This document shows, one piece after another, positions 35,393-43,932 of a stretch of DNA of 64,000 nt (position 1 is the first letter of the stretch; every line of letters begins with the position of its first letter). Position numbers and translations under genes: made by a program. Source of the stretch: an uncultured Trueperaceae bacterium (GTDB lineage: Bacteria > Deinococcota > Deinococci > Deinococcales > Trueperaceae); NCBI GenBank assembly GCA_937873495.1, contig CALMXZ010000007.1:1-64000 (forward strand). Reading direction: 5' to 3'. The notes below the pieces were generated by a model that worked only from the letters and a program-made list of their open reading frames with translations, did not search any database and had not been told where the DNA came from.

Positions 35393-36369
35393 CCCGCCGC
35401 ACGGCCCTGATCCTCGCGGGCGGCACGCTGCCCATCCCGGCGCTGTGGCCGGCGCTCCTCGAGGGCAGCGACGTCGTCATCGCCGCCGACGGGGGGTTGG
35501 CCCACGCGCGCGTGCTACGCGTCACGCCGGACCTGCTCGTCGGCGACCTCGACAGCGTCGAGGCGCGCGCGCTCGAACGCCACCGCGGCCTGCCCGTTGA
35601 GCGTCATCCGACCGACAAGGACGAACTCGACCTGGAACTGGCGCTCGCCGCGGCCTGGGTGCGCGGCGCCACGAGCGCGAAGGTAGCGGGCGCGCTCGGC
35701 GGCCGGCTCGACCAGACCGTGGCCGCGCTGTTCATCGCTGCCCGCTCCGCGCGGGCCGGGCGCGCCGTCGTCCTGTTCGGGGGCCGGAACGAGGCCCATC
35801 TCGTGGCGCATGGCACGGGGCTCGCGAGGGAGCTGGCCGGCGGCACGACGCTCAGCCTCCTGGCCATGCAGGAAGGTTGCCGCGTGAGCGTCACCGGGGT
35901 CCGCTACCCGCTGGCGGAGGCCGACCTGCCGTGGGGGTCCGGTCTCGGCGTCTCGAACGAGGCGACCGGCGGGGCCGTGCGCCTCGACGTGCTAGCCGGC
36001 ACCGTGGCGCTGCTGATCGAGCATCAGGAAGGCGACGCGCGCTCCGCCATCTGGGGCGCGCAGAAGGAGCGCATCGGGGAGGGCCTGGCCGCGGCCGACC
36101 CCGACCTCGCCGCGGCCATCGCGAGCTTCGTCTACGACGACATGTTCTCACGGCCCGGGCTTGACCTCGCCACGCGCGAACTGCTCGCGGTGGCCCTGTT
36201 GACGTCGCTAGGGGCGACCGAGGAGCTGACCACGCATCTGCGCGGCGCCCTGCGCACCGGCGCCACCGAGCGGCAGGTGCGCGAGGCCATCCTCCACGCG
36301 GCCGTGTTCGTCGGCTTCCCGCGCGCGCTCGCGGCCATGCGCGTCCTGCAGGCCTACCTGGAGGGCTAG
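35389..36369 (+). CDS. Thiamine pyrophosphokinase fused to a carboxymuconolactone-decarboxylase-like domain
   Basis: A 326-residue fusion. Residues 1 to about 212 are thiamine pyrophosphokinase: AADGG (32-36), VGDLDSV (51-57), DKDELDLELA (76-85), GALGGRLDQT (101-110) and SNEATGGAVRLDV near 189. Residues about 216-326 match the all-helical CMD/AhpD-like fold (TRELLAVALLTSLGATEEL, HLRGALRTGATERQVREAI), without the CxxC of peroxidatic AhpD. TPK transfers pyrophosphate from ATP to thiamine, giving TDP, which completes uptake and trapping with the ABC transporter. The role of the CMD half is unknown. The fusion could also reflect a lost stop, but the reading frame is smooth and of normal composition. 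Confidence 0.85.
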   Translation: MTRRTALILAGGTLPIPALWPALLEGSDVVIAADGGLAHARVLRVTPDLLVGDLDSVEARALERHRGLPVERHPTDKDELDLELALAAAWVRGATSAKVAGALGGRLDQTVAALFIAARSARAGRAVVLFGGRNEAHLVAHGTGLARELAGGTTLSLLAMQEGCRVSVTGVRYPLAEADLPWGSGLGVSNEATGGAVRLDVLAGTVALLIEHQEGDARSAIWGAQKERIGEGLAAADPDLAAAIASFVYDDMFSRPGLDLATRELLAVALLTSLGATEELTTHLRGALRTGATERQVREAILHAAVFVGFPRALAAMRVLQAYLEG

Positions 36370-36406
36370 CCGGTCAGCTCCCCTCGCAGGTGACCAGCCG
36401 AAACGA

Positions 36407-36437
36407 GCCTGAGGGGCCAAGCTAGCGCCCCTCAGGC
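36407..36437. terminator. Terminator hairpin 1 between TPK and aquaporin genes
   Basis: Perfect 11-bp stem GCCTGAGGGGC / GCCCCTCAGGC with a 9-nt loop, lying between convergent genes; it can serve either strand although no strong U tract follows. Confidence 0.6.
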
Positions 36438-36452
36438 AATCCGTTCGGTCAC

Positions 36453-36487
36453 GCGGCAGCTCCAGGAGTAGCTCGTGGAGCTGCCGC
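36453..36487. terminator. Terminator hairpin 2 between TPK and aquaporin genes
   Basis: Perfect 12-bp stem GCGGCAGCTCCA / TGGAGCTGCCGC with an 11-nt loop, just after the aquaporin stop on the minus strand. Confidence 0.6.
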
Positions 36488-36499
36488 GCTTGGAGCGGC

Positions 36500-37165
36500 T
36501 CAGTTGGCCTTGCCCTCCGGCGCCTCGATGAACGCCTTGTAGACGGCGCCCGCGATGATGCCGCCCAGCACGGGGCCCACCCAGTAGATCCAGAACTGGC
36601 CCAGAAACGAGCCTCCGGCCAGCAGCGCCGGGCCGAGATGGCGCGCGGGGTTGAGGGCGGCGCCCGTGATGGGGCCGGCCACCAGGATGCCCATGGTGAC
36701 GGACAGGCCGATGAGCAGGCCACCGAGCTTCGGCGCGCGCTTGTCGACCGCCGTACCGAGCACGGTGAAGACGAGGAAGAAGGTCAGCACGGCCTCGAGC
36801 AGGATGGCCGAGCCGACGCCGACGCCGGCCGCGAGCGCCGGGGTGCCCGTGCCTGCGACGGCTGTCGCGGCGGGCAGGCAGAGCTTGATCAGGACCGCCG
36901 CCACGAAGGCGCCCGCCACCTGGGCGACGAGGTAGCCGAGGATGTTGCCGGCCGGGAACTTGCCGGCCGCCCAGAGACCGATGGTGACGGCCGGGTTGAG
37001 GTGCCCGCCGCTCACGGCGGCGACGGCCGTGATCATGACGGCGAGGGCGATGCCGTGCGCCAGCGCGACTCCGACGAGGTCGGCACCGATGGCGATGGCG
37101 CCAACGCCGGCGAAGATGAGGGTGAAGGTGCCTATGAACTCGGCTACCAGGGGCTTGATGTTCAT
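36500..37165 (-). CDS. Aquaporin (MIP family)
   Basis: A 221-residue channel with six helices and both NPA boxes: GGHLNPAVT (NPA at 57-59) and GAALNPARHLGPALL (NPA at 172-174, followed by the filter Arg175). His or narrow-filter residues place it nearer water channels (AqpZ) than glycerol facilitators, since the Asp after the second NPA that marks GlpF is absent. It transports water across the inner membrane. An AGGATCC-like ribosome site precedes the ATG. Confidence 0.9.
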   Translation of the reverse strand: MNIKPLVAEFIGTFTLIFAGVGAIAIGADLVGVALAHGIALAVMITAVAAVSGGHLNPAVTIGLWAAGKFPAGNILGYLVAQVAGAFVAAVLIKLCLPAATAVAGTGTPALAAGVGVGSAILLEAVLTFFLVFTVLGTAVDKRAPKLGGLLIGLSVTMGILVAGPITGAALNPARHLGPALLAGGSFLGQFWIYWVGPVLGGIIAGAVYKAFIEAPEGKAN

Positions 37166-37352
37166 GCAGGATCCTTTCTCATTTGGGGCTCATGGAAGAT
37201 AGTAACCACTCGCGAGGCCCCCGTGCACGCCCCGCCCCGGAGCGCCGGCTCTCCGGAACGCCGGCTCTCCGGCGCGTCCTGCCGCAGTGTGCCCGCGCTT
37301 CCGCACGCGCCGGTCGAACCGGGCCGCTGCACGCCGACGCACGGCCCGAACG

Positions 37353-37358
37353 TATACT
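37353..37358 (+). promoter_or_regulatory. Leaderless -10 box, nucleotidyltransferase-like gene
   Basis: TATACT lies 6 nt before the GTG start at 37365, the clearest example of the pattern in this window. Confidence 0.6.
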
Positions 37359-37364
37359 CGCCGC

Positions 37365-37787
37365 GTGACCGCCTCGGACATCCAGCGCCGGCTCGCCGAA
37401 CTCGGGCTGCCGGAAGGCGACTACGCGCTGCACTCGAGCGCGGCGCTCGTGCTGCGCGGCATCCTCGACGAAGCGGGCGACCTCGACATCGTCGCGCGCG
37501 GCGGCGCCTGGCAGCGCGCCATCGCCATGTTGAGTGAGGGCGCCGTGCTTGACACCGGCCGTCAGGACCTCCGCGTCAGCGTCGGCGACGACGTGGAGAT
37601 CTACGACGGCTGGATGGGCGACGACGCCGACACCGTCATCGGACGCTCGGAACTCGTCGCCGGCGTGCCCTGCGCGAGCCTGGCCGACGTCATCGCCATG
37701 AAAGAGCGGCTCGGGCGACCCAAGGATCTGGCGCACCTCGCGCGCATAGCGGCTCATCTGGCCAGGCAGCGCGACCCGACCGGCTAG
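37365..37787 (+). CDS. Nucleotidyltransferase-fold protein, uncharacterised
   Basis: The GTG at 37365 gives 140 residues (MTASDIQRRLAELGLPEGDYALHSS is the opening region). HSSAALVLRGILDEAGDLDIVARGGAWQ has the pattern of the small nucleotidyltransferase-like fold (hG..LD.D with Asp-x-Asp at DLDIV), and the C-terminal ADVIAMKERLGRPKDLAHLARI resembles the helix that closes AbiEii-like and kanamycin-nucleotidyltransferase-like proteins. No partner antitoxin is adjacent. It converges with the large lipoprotein with only 4 bp between stops. Activity is not claimed. Confidence 0.6.
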   Translation: MTASDIQRRLAELGLPEGDYALHSSAALVLRGILDEAGDLDIVARGGAWQRAIAMLSEGAVLDTGRQDLRVSVGDDVEIYDGWMGDDADTVIGRSELVAGVPCASLADVIAMKERLGRPKDLAHLARIAAHLARQRDPTG

Positions 37788-37791
37788 AAGC

Positions 37792-40167
37792 TCACTTGTT
37801 GACCTTCACCTCGAACGTGGCGTTCGCCACCCAGCCGTACCAGAGGTTCACCCGCTCCGTGAGATTCACCGGGTTCAGCACGATCCCCGAGTAGTCGGCG
37901 TTGACGAAGAGGTACACGACGTACTCGTCGTTGGCCCGGTCGTAGTGGGCCGAGGTGCCGATGGGTTCGAGCGCGAACCGGGACGGGTCGTAAGGGGAGC
38001 GCCAGTCGCAGGTGCCGAAGTAGTCCGTCGTGAAACCGTCCTCGACGGTGCTGCCGTCGATCTTCGCGTTCGGATCGATGAAGACCGTCTGGTTGGGCCC
38101 ACGTAGGCGGAAGTCCTGGTTGGCGTTGCGCTCGTCTCCCTGACCGCCGACGCCCCTCAACGAGACCAGGTAGCTCTTGGCGTTCTTCTCGGCCTTGAAG
38201 CGCAGGAGCATCTCGGCGCAGCCGAAGCGCAGACCGTCCTTGAACATCCCCGTAGGCGTGGCGCCGTAGTTCACCTCCAGGCGCGAGTCGATGACGCGGT
38301 CGTCGCCCCGTACGGAGGCCGCCATGCGCGCGATCGGGCTCGCGCCGGCCGGGATGGTGGTCGCCCCGGCCGCGACCTCGAAGACCTCCACCTTGAGCGT
38401 GTCGTAGTCGGTGTCCTTGATGTTCAGGGGCGAGTTATGGAAGTACCACACGTCGGGTTCGCGGGTGTCGAGCGTCGTGCCGTCCTGGAGCAGGTCGCTG
38501 AGCTCGCCGTACGTCCCGCTCGTTGTCCAGCGGTAGAGGTAGTTCCCGGAAGTCCTGCCCTTGGGCACCACGGTGAAGCGAGCCGAGGCGTTGCTACGCG
38601 TGACGGTCGCCTCGCCCGGCGTCAGGGCGAAGAGCGCGGGGGCAGACACGGCCGTCCAGTCGACGACGCTCGGCGAGCCGACGAGGTCGTACATGATCTT
38701 CGCGACGTCGCCGCTCACGAGGACGGTCTGCACGGCGGCGGCGATGGCGCTGGCGCTGGCGCGCGCGCTGAGCCGCTTCTCCATGGCCTCGACGACCGCC
38801 TTGTTCTTGTCGCTCTCCTCCAGCGCCTCCGCGACCATGTTCATCATGTCGAGGCGGAAGCTGCGGTTCTCGACGAGTTCCTGGATCACGAACTTGAGGC
38901 CGTTGGCGTACGAGGCCGAACCGGGCTTCAAGTACACGCCCAGGCCGAGCAGGTGCTTGTCGTAGATGATCTTCACGCGCTCGCGCATCTTGGTGAGCTT
39001 GGCGGCGTCCATCTTCGCCATGTTCCCGAGGCCGTAGACCTCCATCAGCGGGATCAGGAGGTCGTCCAGGAAGAGCTCGACGGATTTGGCGATGGCGATG
39101 TCGCTCCACTCGTCGTGGAAGCCGGTGAAGAGCGGGTCGCTCATGATCGGCCACGCGGCGTCGGTGGCGCTCGGCCCCACCAGGACGAGGCGATAGTGCG
39201 TGCGGCTCGCGCCCTCGTGGCCGGCCAGCTTGAGGGCAGGGCTCGTGACGGGCGACCACGGCGAGTTGCCCGTCACCACGTCAAGCAGAGCGTTCATGAA
39301 CTCGAGCTGGCCAGTGGCGGGCACCTCGACGCGCTCCACCAGCACGGGCGGGTCGACGGGGTGCTCGACCCTGTCGGCATCCTCCCATGCCTCCTCGTAG
39401 GCGAGCAGCGCGGCCGGGCGGCGAAAGTGGTTCTGCGCCACGACGCCGGCACCGGCCGGGTTGTTGACTACGAAGACGCCGGCTTGGCGCGTCGTCGGCT
39501 CGACGATGATGTTGCTGCCGTCGATGGCCGCCGGGGCGACGGTCACGCTCACGCCGGCGTGAGCCGGAGCCGTGGCGGCGGCGAGGCCGGTCGGCCCGGC
39601 CAGCCGCGACTCGCCCAGCAGCGAGGCGTGCGCCGCCTCGAGCGCGGCCAGCACGCCGGCGTCCGGCTCCGCGACGCCGTTCTCACCTGCCGACAGCTGT
39701 CGCCCGAGCTCCGCAGCGAGGTCGGCGGCCTCGGGCACGCCACGCAGCAGCGAACGGACCTTGTCCTGCTGGGCCGGCGGCAGCCACATGCCCCCCACCA
39801 GGTAGTACAAGAGCGCCTCGGCCGTGCTCGTCAGCGAGACGGTCGCCCCGGCCCCGTCCGTGACGCCGAGGAGGAGCAGCGCGCCGTCGGCGGTCTCGAC
39901 ACCCAGCTCCGTCACCGCGCCCCCGAAGACGGAGACCGTGAACGCGCCGGTGGCCGAGACGGGGTAGGTGCCGAGCGGCGTGCTGACCGTGAGCATCGAG
40001 AGATCGAGGCCGTGAGCGCTCGGAAGGGTGACGGTGCCGTTGACCGTGAGCACGCCGCCTCCGGTGGGCGGCGGGTTGGGCGGGCCGCCGCAGGCGACCA
40101 ACAGCCACAGGAGCGGCGCCAAGAGCGGCAACGAAGCGTGCGGGGCCTTGCGGTTCGAGCTTCTCAT
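37792..40167 (-). CDS. Large lipoprotein of unknown function
   Basis: A 791-residue protein with a lipoprotein signal peptide (LLAPLLWLLVAC, lipobox LVAC then GG), followed by a Pro/Gly linker. The first 130 residues look like an Ig-like or carboxypeptidase-regulatory beta-sandwich (VTLPSAHGLDLSMLTVSTPLG). A helical middle (about 290-500) contains charged helices, and the C-terminal 250 residues are beta-rich with WYGWVANATFEVKV at the end. No enzyme motif is recognised. A TACTTT box 6 nt before the ATG indicates a leaderless transcript. Probably anchored to the outer or cell-surface membrane. Confidence 0.7.
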   Translation of the reverse strand: MRSSNRKAPHASLPLLAPLLWLLVACGGPPNPPPTGGGVLTVNGTVTLPSAHGLDLSMLTVSTPLGTYPVSATGAFTVSVFGGAVTELGVETADGALLLLGVTDGAGATVSLTSTAEALLYYLVGGMWLPPAQQDKVRSLLRGVPEAADLAAELGRQLSAGENGVAEPDAGVLAALEAAHASLLGESRLAGPTGLAAATAPAHAGVSVTVAPAAIDGSNIIVEPTTRQAGVFVVNNPAGAGVVAQNHFRRPAALLAYEEAWEDADRVEHPVDPPVLVERVEVPATGQLEFMNALLDVVTGNSPWSPVTSPALKLAGHEGASRTHYRLVLVGPSATDAAWPIMSDPLFTGFHDEWSDIAIAKSVELFLDDLLIPLMEVYGLGNMAKMDAAKLTKMRERVKIIYDKHLLGLGVYLKPGSASYANGLKFVIQELVENRSFRLDMMNMVAEALEESDKNKAVVEAMEKRLSARASASAIAAAVQTVLVSGDVAKIMYDLVGSPSVVDWTAVSAPALFALTPGEATVTRSNASARFTVVPKGRTSGNYLYRWTTSGTYGELSDLLQDGTTLDTREPDVWYFHNSPLNIKDTDYDTLKVEVFEVAAGATTIPAGASPIARMAASVRGDDRVIDSRLEVNYGATPTGMFKDGLRFGCAEMLLRFKAEKNAKSYLVSLRGVGGQGDERNANQDFRLRGPNQTVFIDPNAKIDGSTVEDGFTTDYFGTCDWRSPYDPSRFALEPIGTSAHYDRANDEYVVYLFVNADYSGIVLNPVNLTERVNLWYGWVANATFEVKVNK

Positions 40168-40173
40168 GGCCCG

Positions 40174-40179
40174 AAAGTA
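40174..40179 (-). promoter_or_regulatory. Leaderless -10 box, large lipoprotein
   Basis: TACTTT on the minus strand, 6 nt before the ATG at 40167. Confidence 0.5.
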
Positions 40180-40280
40180 GCCGACGGCGATTTAAATGCC
40201 GCTTAACCGTCGGTGACCTGCGTCACGCCCGCGCCTCGGCCAGGACTTAGAGTGTGCGCCGCTCGCTGGCGGCGAGCCTT

Positions 40281-42197
40281 ATGACGACCCCTACCTCCAC
40301 AGCCAAGCGACACCTGCCGCTCACCCTGATCGCGCTCGGCGTGGTCTTCGGCGACATCGGCACCAGCCCCCTGTACGCCATGCGGGAAGCGTTCGCCGAG
40401 ACGCATGGCCTGGCGGTCGAGCCCGAAACCGTGCTCGGAGTGCTCTCGCTCGTCCTCTGGTCGCTCTTCCTCATCGTCTCCGTGAAGTACGCCGTCATCG
40501 CCATGCGAGCGGACCGCAACGGGGAGGGCGGGATCCTCATCCTGACGTCGCTCGTCACGCCGCTGCGAGGACGCCCGGTCGGAGCACGGCGCGTGTTCGT
40601 GCTGCTCGGGCTCTTCGGAACGGCCCTGCTGGTAGGCGACGGCATGATCACGCCGTCCATCACGGTGCTGAGCGCCGTGGAAGGCCTCGCCATCGTGGCC
40701 CCACGCCTCGAGGCGTTCATGCTGCCCATCGCCATCGCCGTCCTGGTGGTCTTGTTCGTCGCGCAGCGCCGCGGCACGGACGCCGTCGGCAAGGTGTTCG
40801 GTCCGGTCATGCTCACGTGGTTCGTGGTGATCGCGGCGCTCGGCGTAGCGAGCGTAGTCAGGGAGCCCGGCGTCCTCGCGGCGCTCGACCCCCGCCACGC
40901 CGCCACCTTCTTCGCTCACGAGCGTTGGAAGGCGTTCATCGTCCTCGGCTCCGTGTTCCTCGCCGTCACGGGTGGGGAGGCGCTCTACGCCGACATCGGC
41001 CACGTCGGCAAGCGCGCCGCGCGCATCGGGTGGTTCGCCGTCGCGCTGCCTGCCCTGCTACTCAACTACGCCGGCCAGGGCGCGCTCCTGCTCGGCTCCC
41101 CCGCCGCCACCGGCAACCCCTTCTTCCGCCTCGCGCCGGCCTGGGCGCTCGCTCCGCTCGTCGGCCTCGCCACGCTGGCCGCCATCATCGCCTCCCAGGC
41201 CCTCATCTCGGGAGTCTTCTCGCTGACCATGCAGGCCGTTCGCCTCGGCTACCTGCCGCGCCTCAAGGTCGATCACACGTCCGCCAAGGCCTTCGGGCAG
41301 GTCTACGTCGGCGGCGTCAACTGGCTCCTGCTGTGCGCGTGCGTGGCGCTCGTCCTGGCGTTCGGCTCCTCGAGCGACCTGGCGGCGGCCTACGGCGTCG
41401 CCGTCACGGCGACCATGCTCATCACCTCGATACTCCTGGCCGTCGTCGCGCGCGAAGTCTGGCACTGGAGCCTCCCGGCCGTCGCCGCCTCCATGGGCCT
41501 GTTCCTCCTGATCGACACGGCATTCCTCGGCGCCAACCTCGCGAAGGTCTTGCACGGCGGCTGGTTCCCTCTCGTCGTTGGAGCACTCGTGTTCACGGTC
41601 ATGACGACGTGGCGGCGCGGGCGCCAGGAACTACGCGCGCGGTTCGGCTCCAGCGAACTGCCCATCGACCGCTTCCTCGACAGCATCCGGGCGGCACCGC
41701 CGCGGCGCGTGCCAGGGACGGCCGTGGTCATGCACGGCGTCAAGGGCGTCGTCCCTCCCGTGCTCCTTGCCAACCTGCGCCACAACCACGTCCTGCATCA
41801 GACGGTGGTGATGCTCACGGTGGAGACGGCAGAGGAGCCGCGGGTGCTGCGGGCCGAGCGAACCACCGTGAAGGTGTACGGCGACGGCTTCTTCCAGGTG
41901 GTGCTCCGGTTCGGGTTCATGGAACGCGCGAACGTCCCGGCGGCGCTCGCCGACCTGGTACACCCCGACCTCAACCTCGACCCCGACGTGACCACGTACT
42001 TCCTGGGGCGCGAGCTGGTAGTGCCGGCCGAACGCCGCCGCCCGCCGTCGCAAAGCGGTCGGAGGACCGGACGCCCGCTGCCGCTCTGGCGCAAACGGCT
42101 GTTCGCGCTCCTGGCGAGGAACGCCGCCAACGCGGCCTACTACTACTCGCTCCCTTCCGAGCACGTCATCGAGGTGGGCGTGCAGGTGGAGCTCTAG
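40281..42197 (+). CDS. kup: KUP-family potassium uptake permease
   Basis: The ATG at 40281 gives 638 residues and places GVVFGDIGTSPLYAMRE near residue 26, as in other Kup proteins; an in-frame GTG at 40254 would add nine residues but lies directly on a TAGAGT box (40248-40253). About twelve membrane segments occupy the first 440 residues, including VGDGMITPSITVLSAVEG and GGEALYADIGHVGKRAARIGW, both family hallmarks. The C-terminal 180 residues are cytosolic. Kup imports K+ with protons. No c-di-AMP riboswitch is visible in the short upstream region. Confidence 0.93.
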   Translation: MTTPTSTAKRHLPLTLIALGVVFGDIGTSPLYAMREAFAETHGLAVEPETVLGVLSLVLWSLFLIVSVKYAVIAMRADRNGEGGILILTSLVTPLRGRPVGARRVFVLLGLFGTALLVGDGMITPSITVLSAVEGLAIVAPRLEAFMLPIAIAVLVVLFVAQRRGTDAVGKVFGPVMLTWFVVIAALGVASVVREPGVLAALDPRHAATFFAHERWKAFIVLGSVFLAVTGGEALYADIGHVGKRAARIGWFAVALPALLLNYAGQGALLLGSPAATGNPFFRLAPAWALAPLVGLATLAAIIASQALISGVFSLTMQAVRLGYLPRLKVDHTSAKAFGQVYVGGVNWLLLCACVALVLAFGSSSDLAAAYGVAVTATMLITSILLAVVAREVWHWSLPAVAASMGLFLLIDTAFLGANLAKVLHGGWFPLVVGALVFTVMTTWRRGRQELRARFGSSELPIDRFLDSIRAAPPRRVPGTAVVMHGVKGVVPPVLLANLRHNHVLHQTVVMLTVETAEEPRVLRAERTTVKVYGDGFFQVVLRFGFMERANVPAALADLVHPDLNLDPDVTTYFLGRELVVPAERRRPPSQSGRRTGRPLPLWRKRLFALLARNAANAAYYYSLPSEHVIEVGVQVEL

Positions 42198-42210
42198 CGG
42201 GAGCCGCCGG

Positions 42211-42239
42211 TTGACTCCCTCTTACCCTCCTGCTAAGCT
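42211..42239 (+). promoter_or_regulatory. Promoter of the AspRS leader
   Basis: TTGACT (42211-42216) and TAAGCT (42234-42239) with a 17-bp spacer; the leader ATG follows 7 nt later, so the mRNA is nearly leaderless. Confidence 0.8.
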
Positions 42240-42246
42240 TCCGCGC

Positions 42247-42309
42247 ATGACGAACGCGCTCGCCCTGCGCACGGACGATAATTCGGATTCGAGGCCACTC
42301 GGGGCGTAG
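42247..42309 (+). CDS. 20-residue Asp/Asn-codon leader peptide of the AspRS gene
   Basis: The frame encodes MTNALALRTDDNSDSRPLGA and stops at 42307-42309, 25 nt before a strong attenuator. Four of seven residues in the central block TDDNSDS are Asp or Asn (GAC GAT AAT ... GAT). This is the layout of amino-acid biosynthetic leaders: when Asp-tRNA or Asn-tRNA is scarce the ribosome pauses in the block. CTCGGGG at 42298-42304, just inside the peptide end, is complementary to CCCCGAG at 42336-42342, giving a candidate antiterminator. The regulated gene charges exactly these tRNAs. Confidence 0.78.
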   Translation: MTNALALRTDDNSDSRPLGA

Positions 42310-42334
42310 GCGTCGTAACGGATCACTGCACTTA

Positions 42335-42364
42335 CCCCCGAGGAGCGCTCCTCGGGGGTTTCTC
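42335..42364 (+). terminator. Attenuator upstream of the AspRS gene
   Basis: CCCCCGAGGAGC followed directly by GCTCCTCGGGGG (42335-42358) forms a perfect hairpin, then TTTCTCGTT. It lies between the leader peptide and the synthetase start at 42451. Confidence 0.85.
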
Positions 42365-42450
42365 GTTATGGGCTCGAAGCCGAGCCCGAACGGCCGCCAC
42401 CAAGGCGAAGCAGTGACCCGGGAAGCAGTAGGACCCAAGGAGGCGGTCGG

Positions 42451-43779
42451 ATGTCGGGCAACGCAGAAGCGGTCGGAGAAGGCGAGACGCATAAGGGCGC
42501 CGCCACGAACAGGGTGCTGGTGCGGGACCTGGCCGCGCACGTCGACGAGCGCGTGCAGGTGGCCGGCTGGATCCTCACCCGCCGCGACCTCGGTGGCATC
42601 CGCTTCCTCGTCCTGCGCGATCGCACCGGCGTCGTCCAGTGCGTGCTGGAAGGCATCGACGTGCCGTTGCACGAGAGCTGCGTGCGTGTGACGGGCAGGG
42701 TGGTGAAGCAGCCGCGCGCCCCGGGCGGCATCGAGGTGCTGGCGTCCGGCCTCGAGATCGTCAGCGAGGCCACCGTCCCGCCACCGGTCGAGCTGGCCAA
42801 GGAGGAGTGGCAGGCCAACCCCGACACGCTCCTGCAGTACCGCCACGTGACCGTGCGCAGCCCGAAGGCGCGCGCCGTCCTCAAGGTCGAGGCGGAGCTC
42901 GTGCGCAGCTTCAGGGCGTACCTCGACGCGCAGGAGTTCACGGAGATCTTCACGCCCAAGCTCGTGTCGGCCGGCGCCGAGGGCGGGGCGAACCTGTTCG
43001 AGGTCGACTACTACGGGCGCCGCGCCTACCTAGCGCAGTCACCGCAGCTCTACAAGCAGATCATGGTCGGCGTCTTCGAGCGCGTGTACGAGACCGCGCC
43101 CGTCTACCGCGCCGAGAAGAGCCACACGCACCGCCACCTCTCCGAGTACCTGTCGCTCGACGTCGAGTTCGGCTTCATCGAGGACGACGGCGACGTCATG
43201 GACCTCGAGGAGGCCCTCCTCAAGAGCATGCTGACCAGCGTGGCCGAGCGCTGCGGCCGCGAGCTCGAGGCGCTCGGCGCCGTGCTACCGAACACGAGCG
43301 TGGCCTTCCCGCGCATCGAGTTGTTGAGCGCGCGCGAACTGGTGGCGGAGCGTTACGGGCACGTGTCCGGCGGCAAGGACCTCGACCCGGAGGCCGAGCG
43401 CCTCGTCGGCCGCTGGGCGAAGGAGGAGCACGACTCGGATTTCGTGTTCGTCACCCACTACCCGCAGGCGGCCAGACCGTTCTATACGTACCCGCTGGAC
43501 GGCGGTCTGACCCGCGGTCTCGACCTGCTCTTCCGCGGCGTCGAGATCACGTCCGGCGGGCAACGCGTGCATCGGCCGGAGGTGCTCGTCGAGGAGCTGC
43601 GCAAGCGCAATATGGACCCCGAGGCCTTCGGGGACTACCTGGAGGTGTTCCGGCACGGCATGCCGCCGCACGGCGGCTTCGCCATCGGTGCCGAGCGGCT
43701 CACCGCGCTCCTGCTCGGCATCCACAACGTGCGCTTCGCGCGCGCCTTCCCGCGGGACGCCCAGCGCCTCACGCCATGA
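42451..43779 (+). CDS. aspS: Archaeal-type aspartyl-tRNA synthetase, probably non-discriminating
   Basis: A 442-residue class II synthetase, shorter than bacterial AspRS (about 580) because it lacks the bacterial GAD insertion. An N-terminal OB fold (VQVAGWILTRRDLGGIRFLVLRDRTG) is followed by motif 2 (YRAEKSHTHRHLSEYLSLDVE) and motif 3 (GGFAIGAERLTALLLG). AAGGAGG precedes the ATG. Deinococcus and Thermus carry such an AspRS2, which charges both tRNA-Asp and tRNA-Asn with Asp; Asp-tRNA-Asn is then amidated by GatCAB. The leader peptide containing both Asp and Asn codons fits this dual specificity. Discrimination cannot be proved from sequence alone. Confidence 0.9.
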   Translation: MSGNAEAVGEGETHKGAATNRVLVRDLAAHVDERVQVAGWILTRRDLGGIRFLVLRDRTGVVQCVLEGIDVPLHESCVRVTGRVVKQPRAPGGIEVLASGLEIVSEATVPPPVELAKEEWQANPDTLLQYRHVTVRSPKARAVLKVEAELVRSFRAYLDAQEFTEIFTPKLVSAGAEGGANLFEVDYYGRRAYLAQSPQLYKQIMVGVFERVYETAPVYRAEKSHTHRHLSEYLSLDVEFGFIEDDGDVMDLEEALLKSMLTSVAERCGRELEALGAVLPNTSVAFPRIELLSARELVAERYGHVSGGKDLDPEAERLVGRWAKEEHDSDFVFVTHYPQAARPFYTYPLDGGLTRGLDLLFRGVEITSGGQRVHRPEVLVEELRKRNMDPEAFGDYLEVFRHGMPPHGGFAIGAERLTALLLGIHNVRFARAFPRDAQRLTP

Positions 43780-43932
43780 ACCCCGCGCCGAGCGGCGCGG
43801 CGAACCGGCCGCGCCCGCCCACGCAGCCGGACGCCCACGAGTGGAACCTTTGACGGCGGATTGACGCGGTTCTGCTAGCCTGATCGAGTAGCAGGACGGC
43901 TCGCTTCGACGCCGCCAGGAGGAGAACAGACC

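Noticed and set aside
36428-36500. Toxin-antitoxin partner for the nucleotidyltransferase-like gene
   Set aside because: No adjacent antitoxin-like frame exists; this area holds only terminator hairpins.
38437-40206. 589-codon plus-strand frame opposite the large lipoprotein
   Set aside because: Its translation is low-complexity Arg/Gly/His/Val without motifs, the usual antisense shadow of a high-GC gene; the minus-strand frame has a lipoprotein signal and a promoter.
40168-40280. c-di-AMP (ydaO) riboswitch before kup
   Set aside because: The interval is too short and lacks any recognisable ydaO core; only a TAGAGT box is present.
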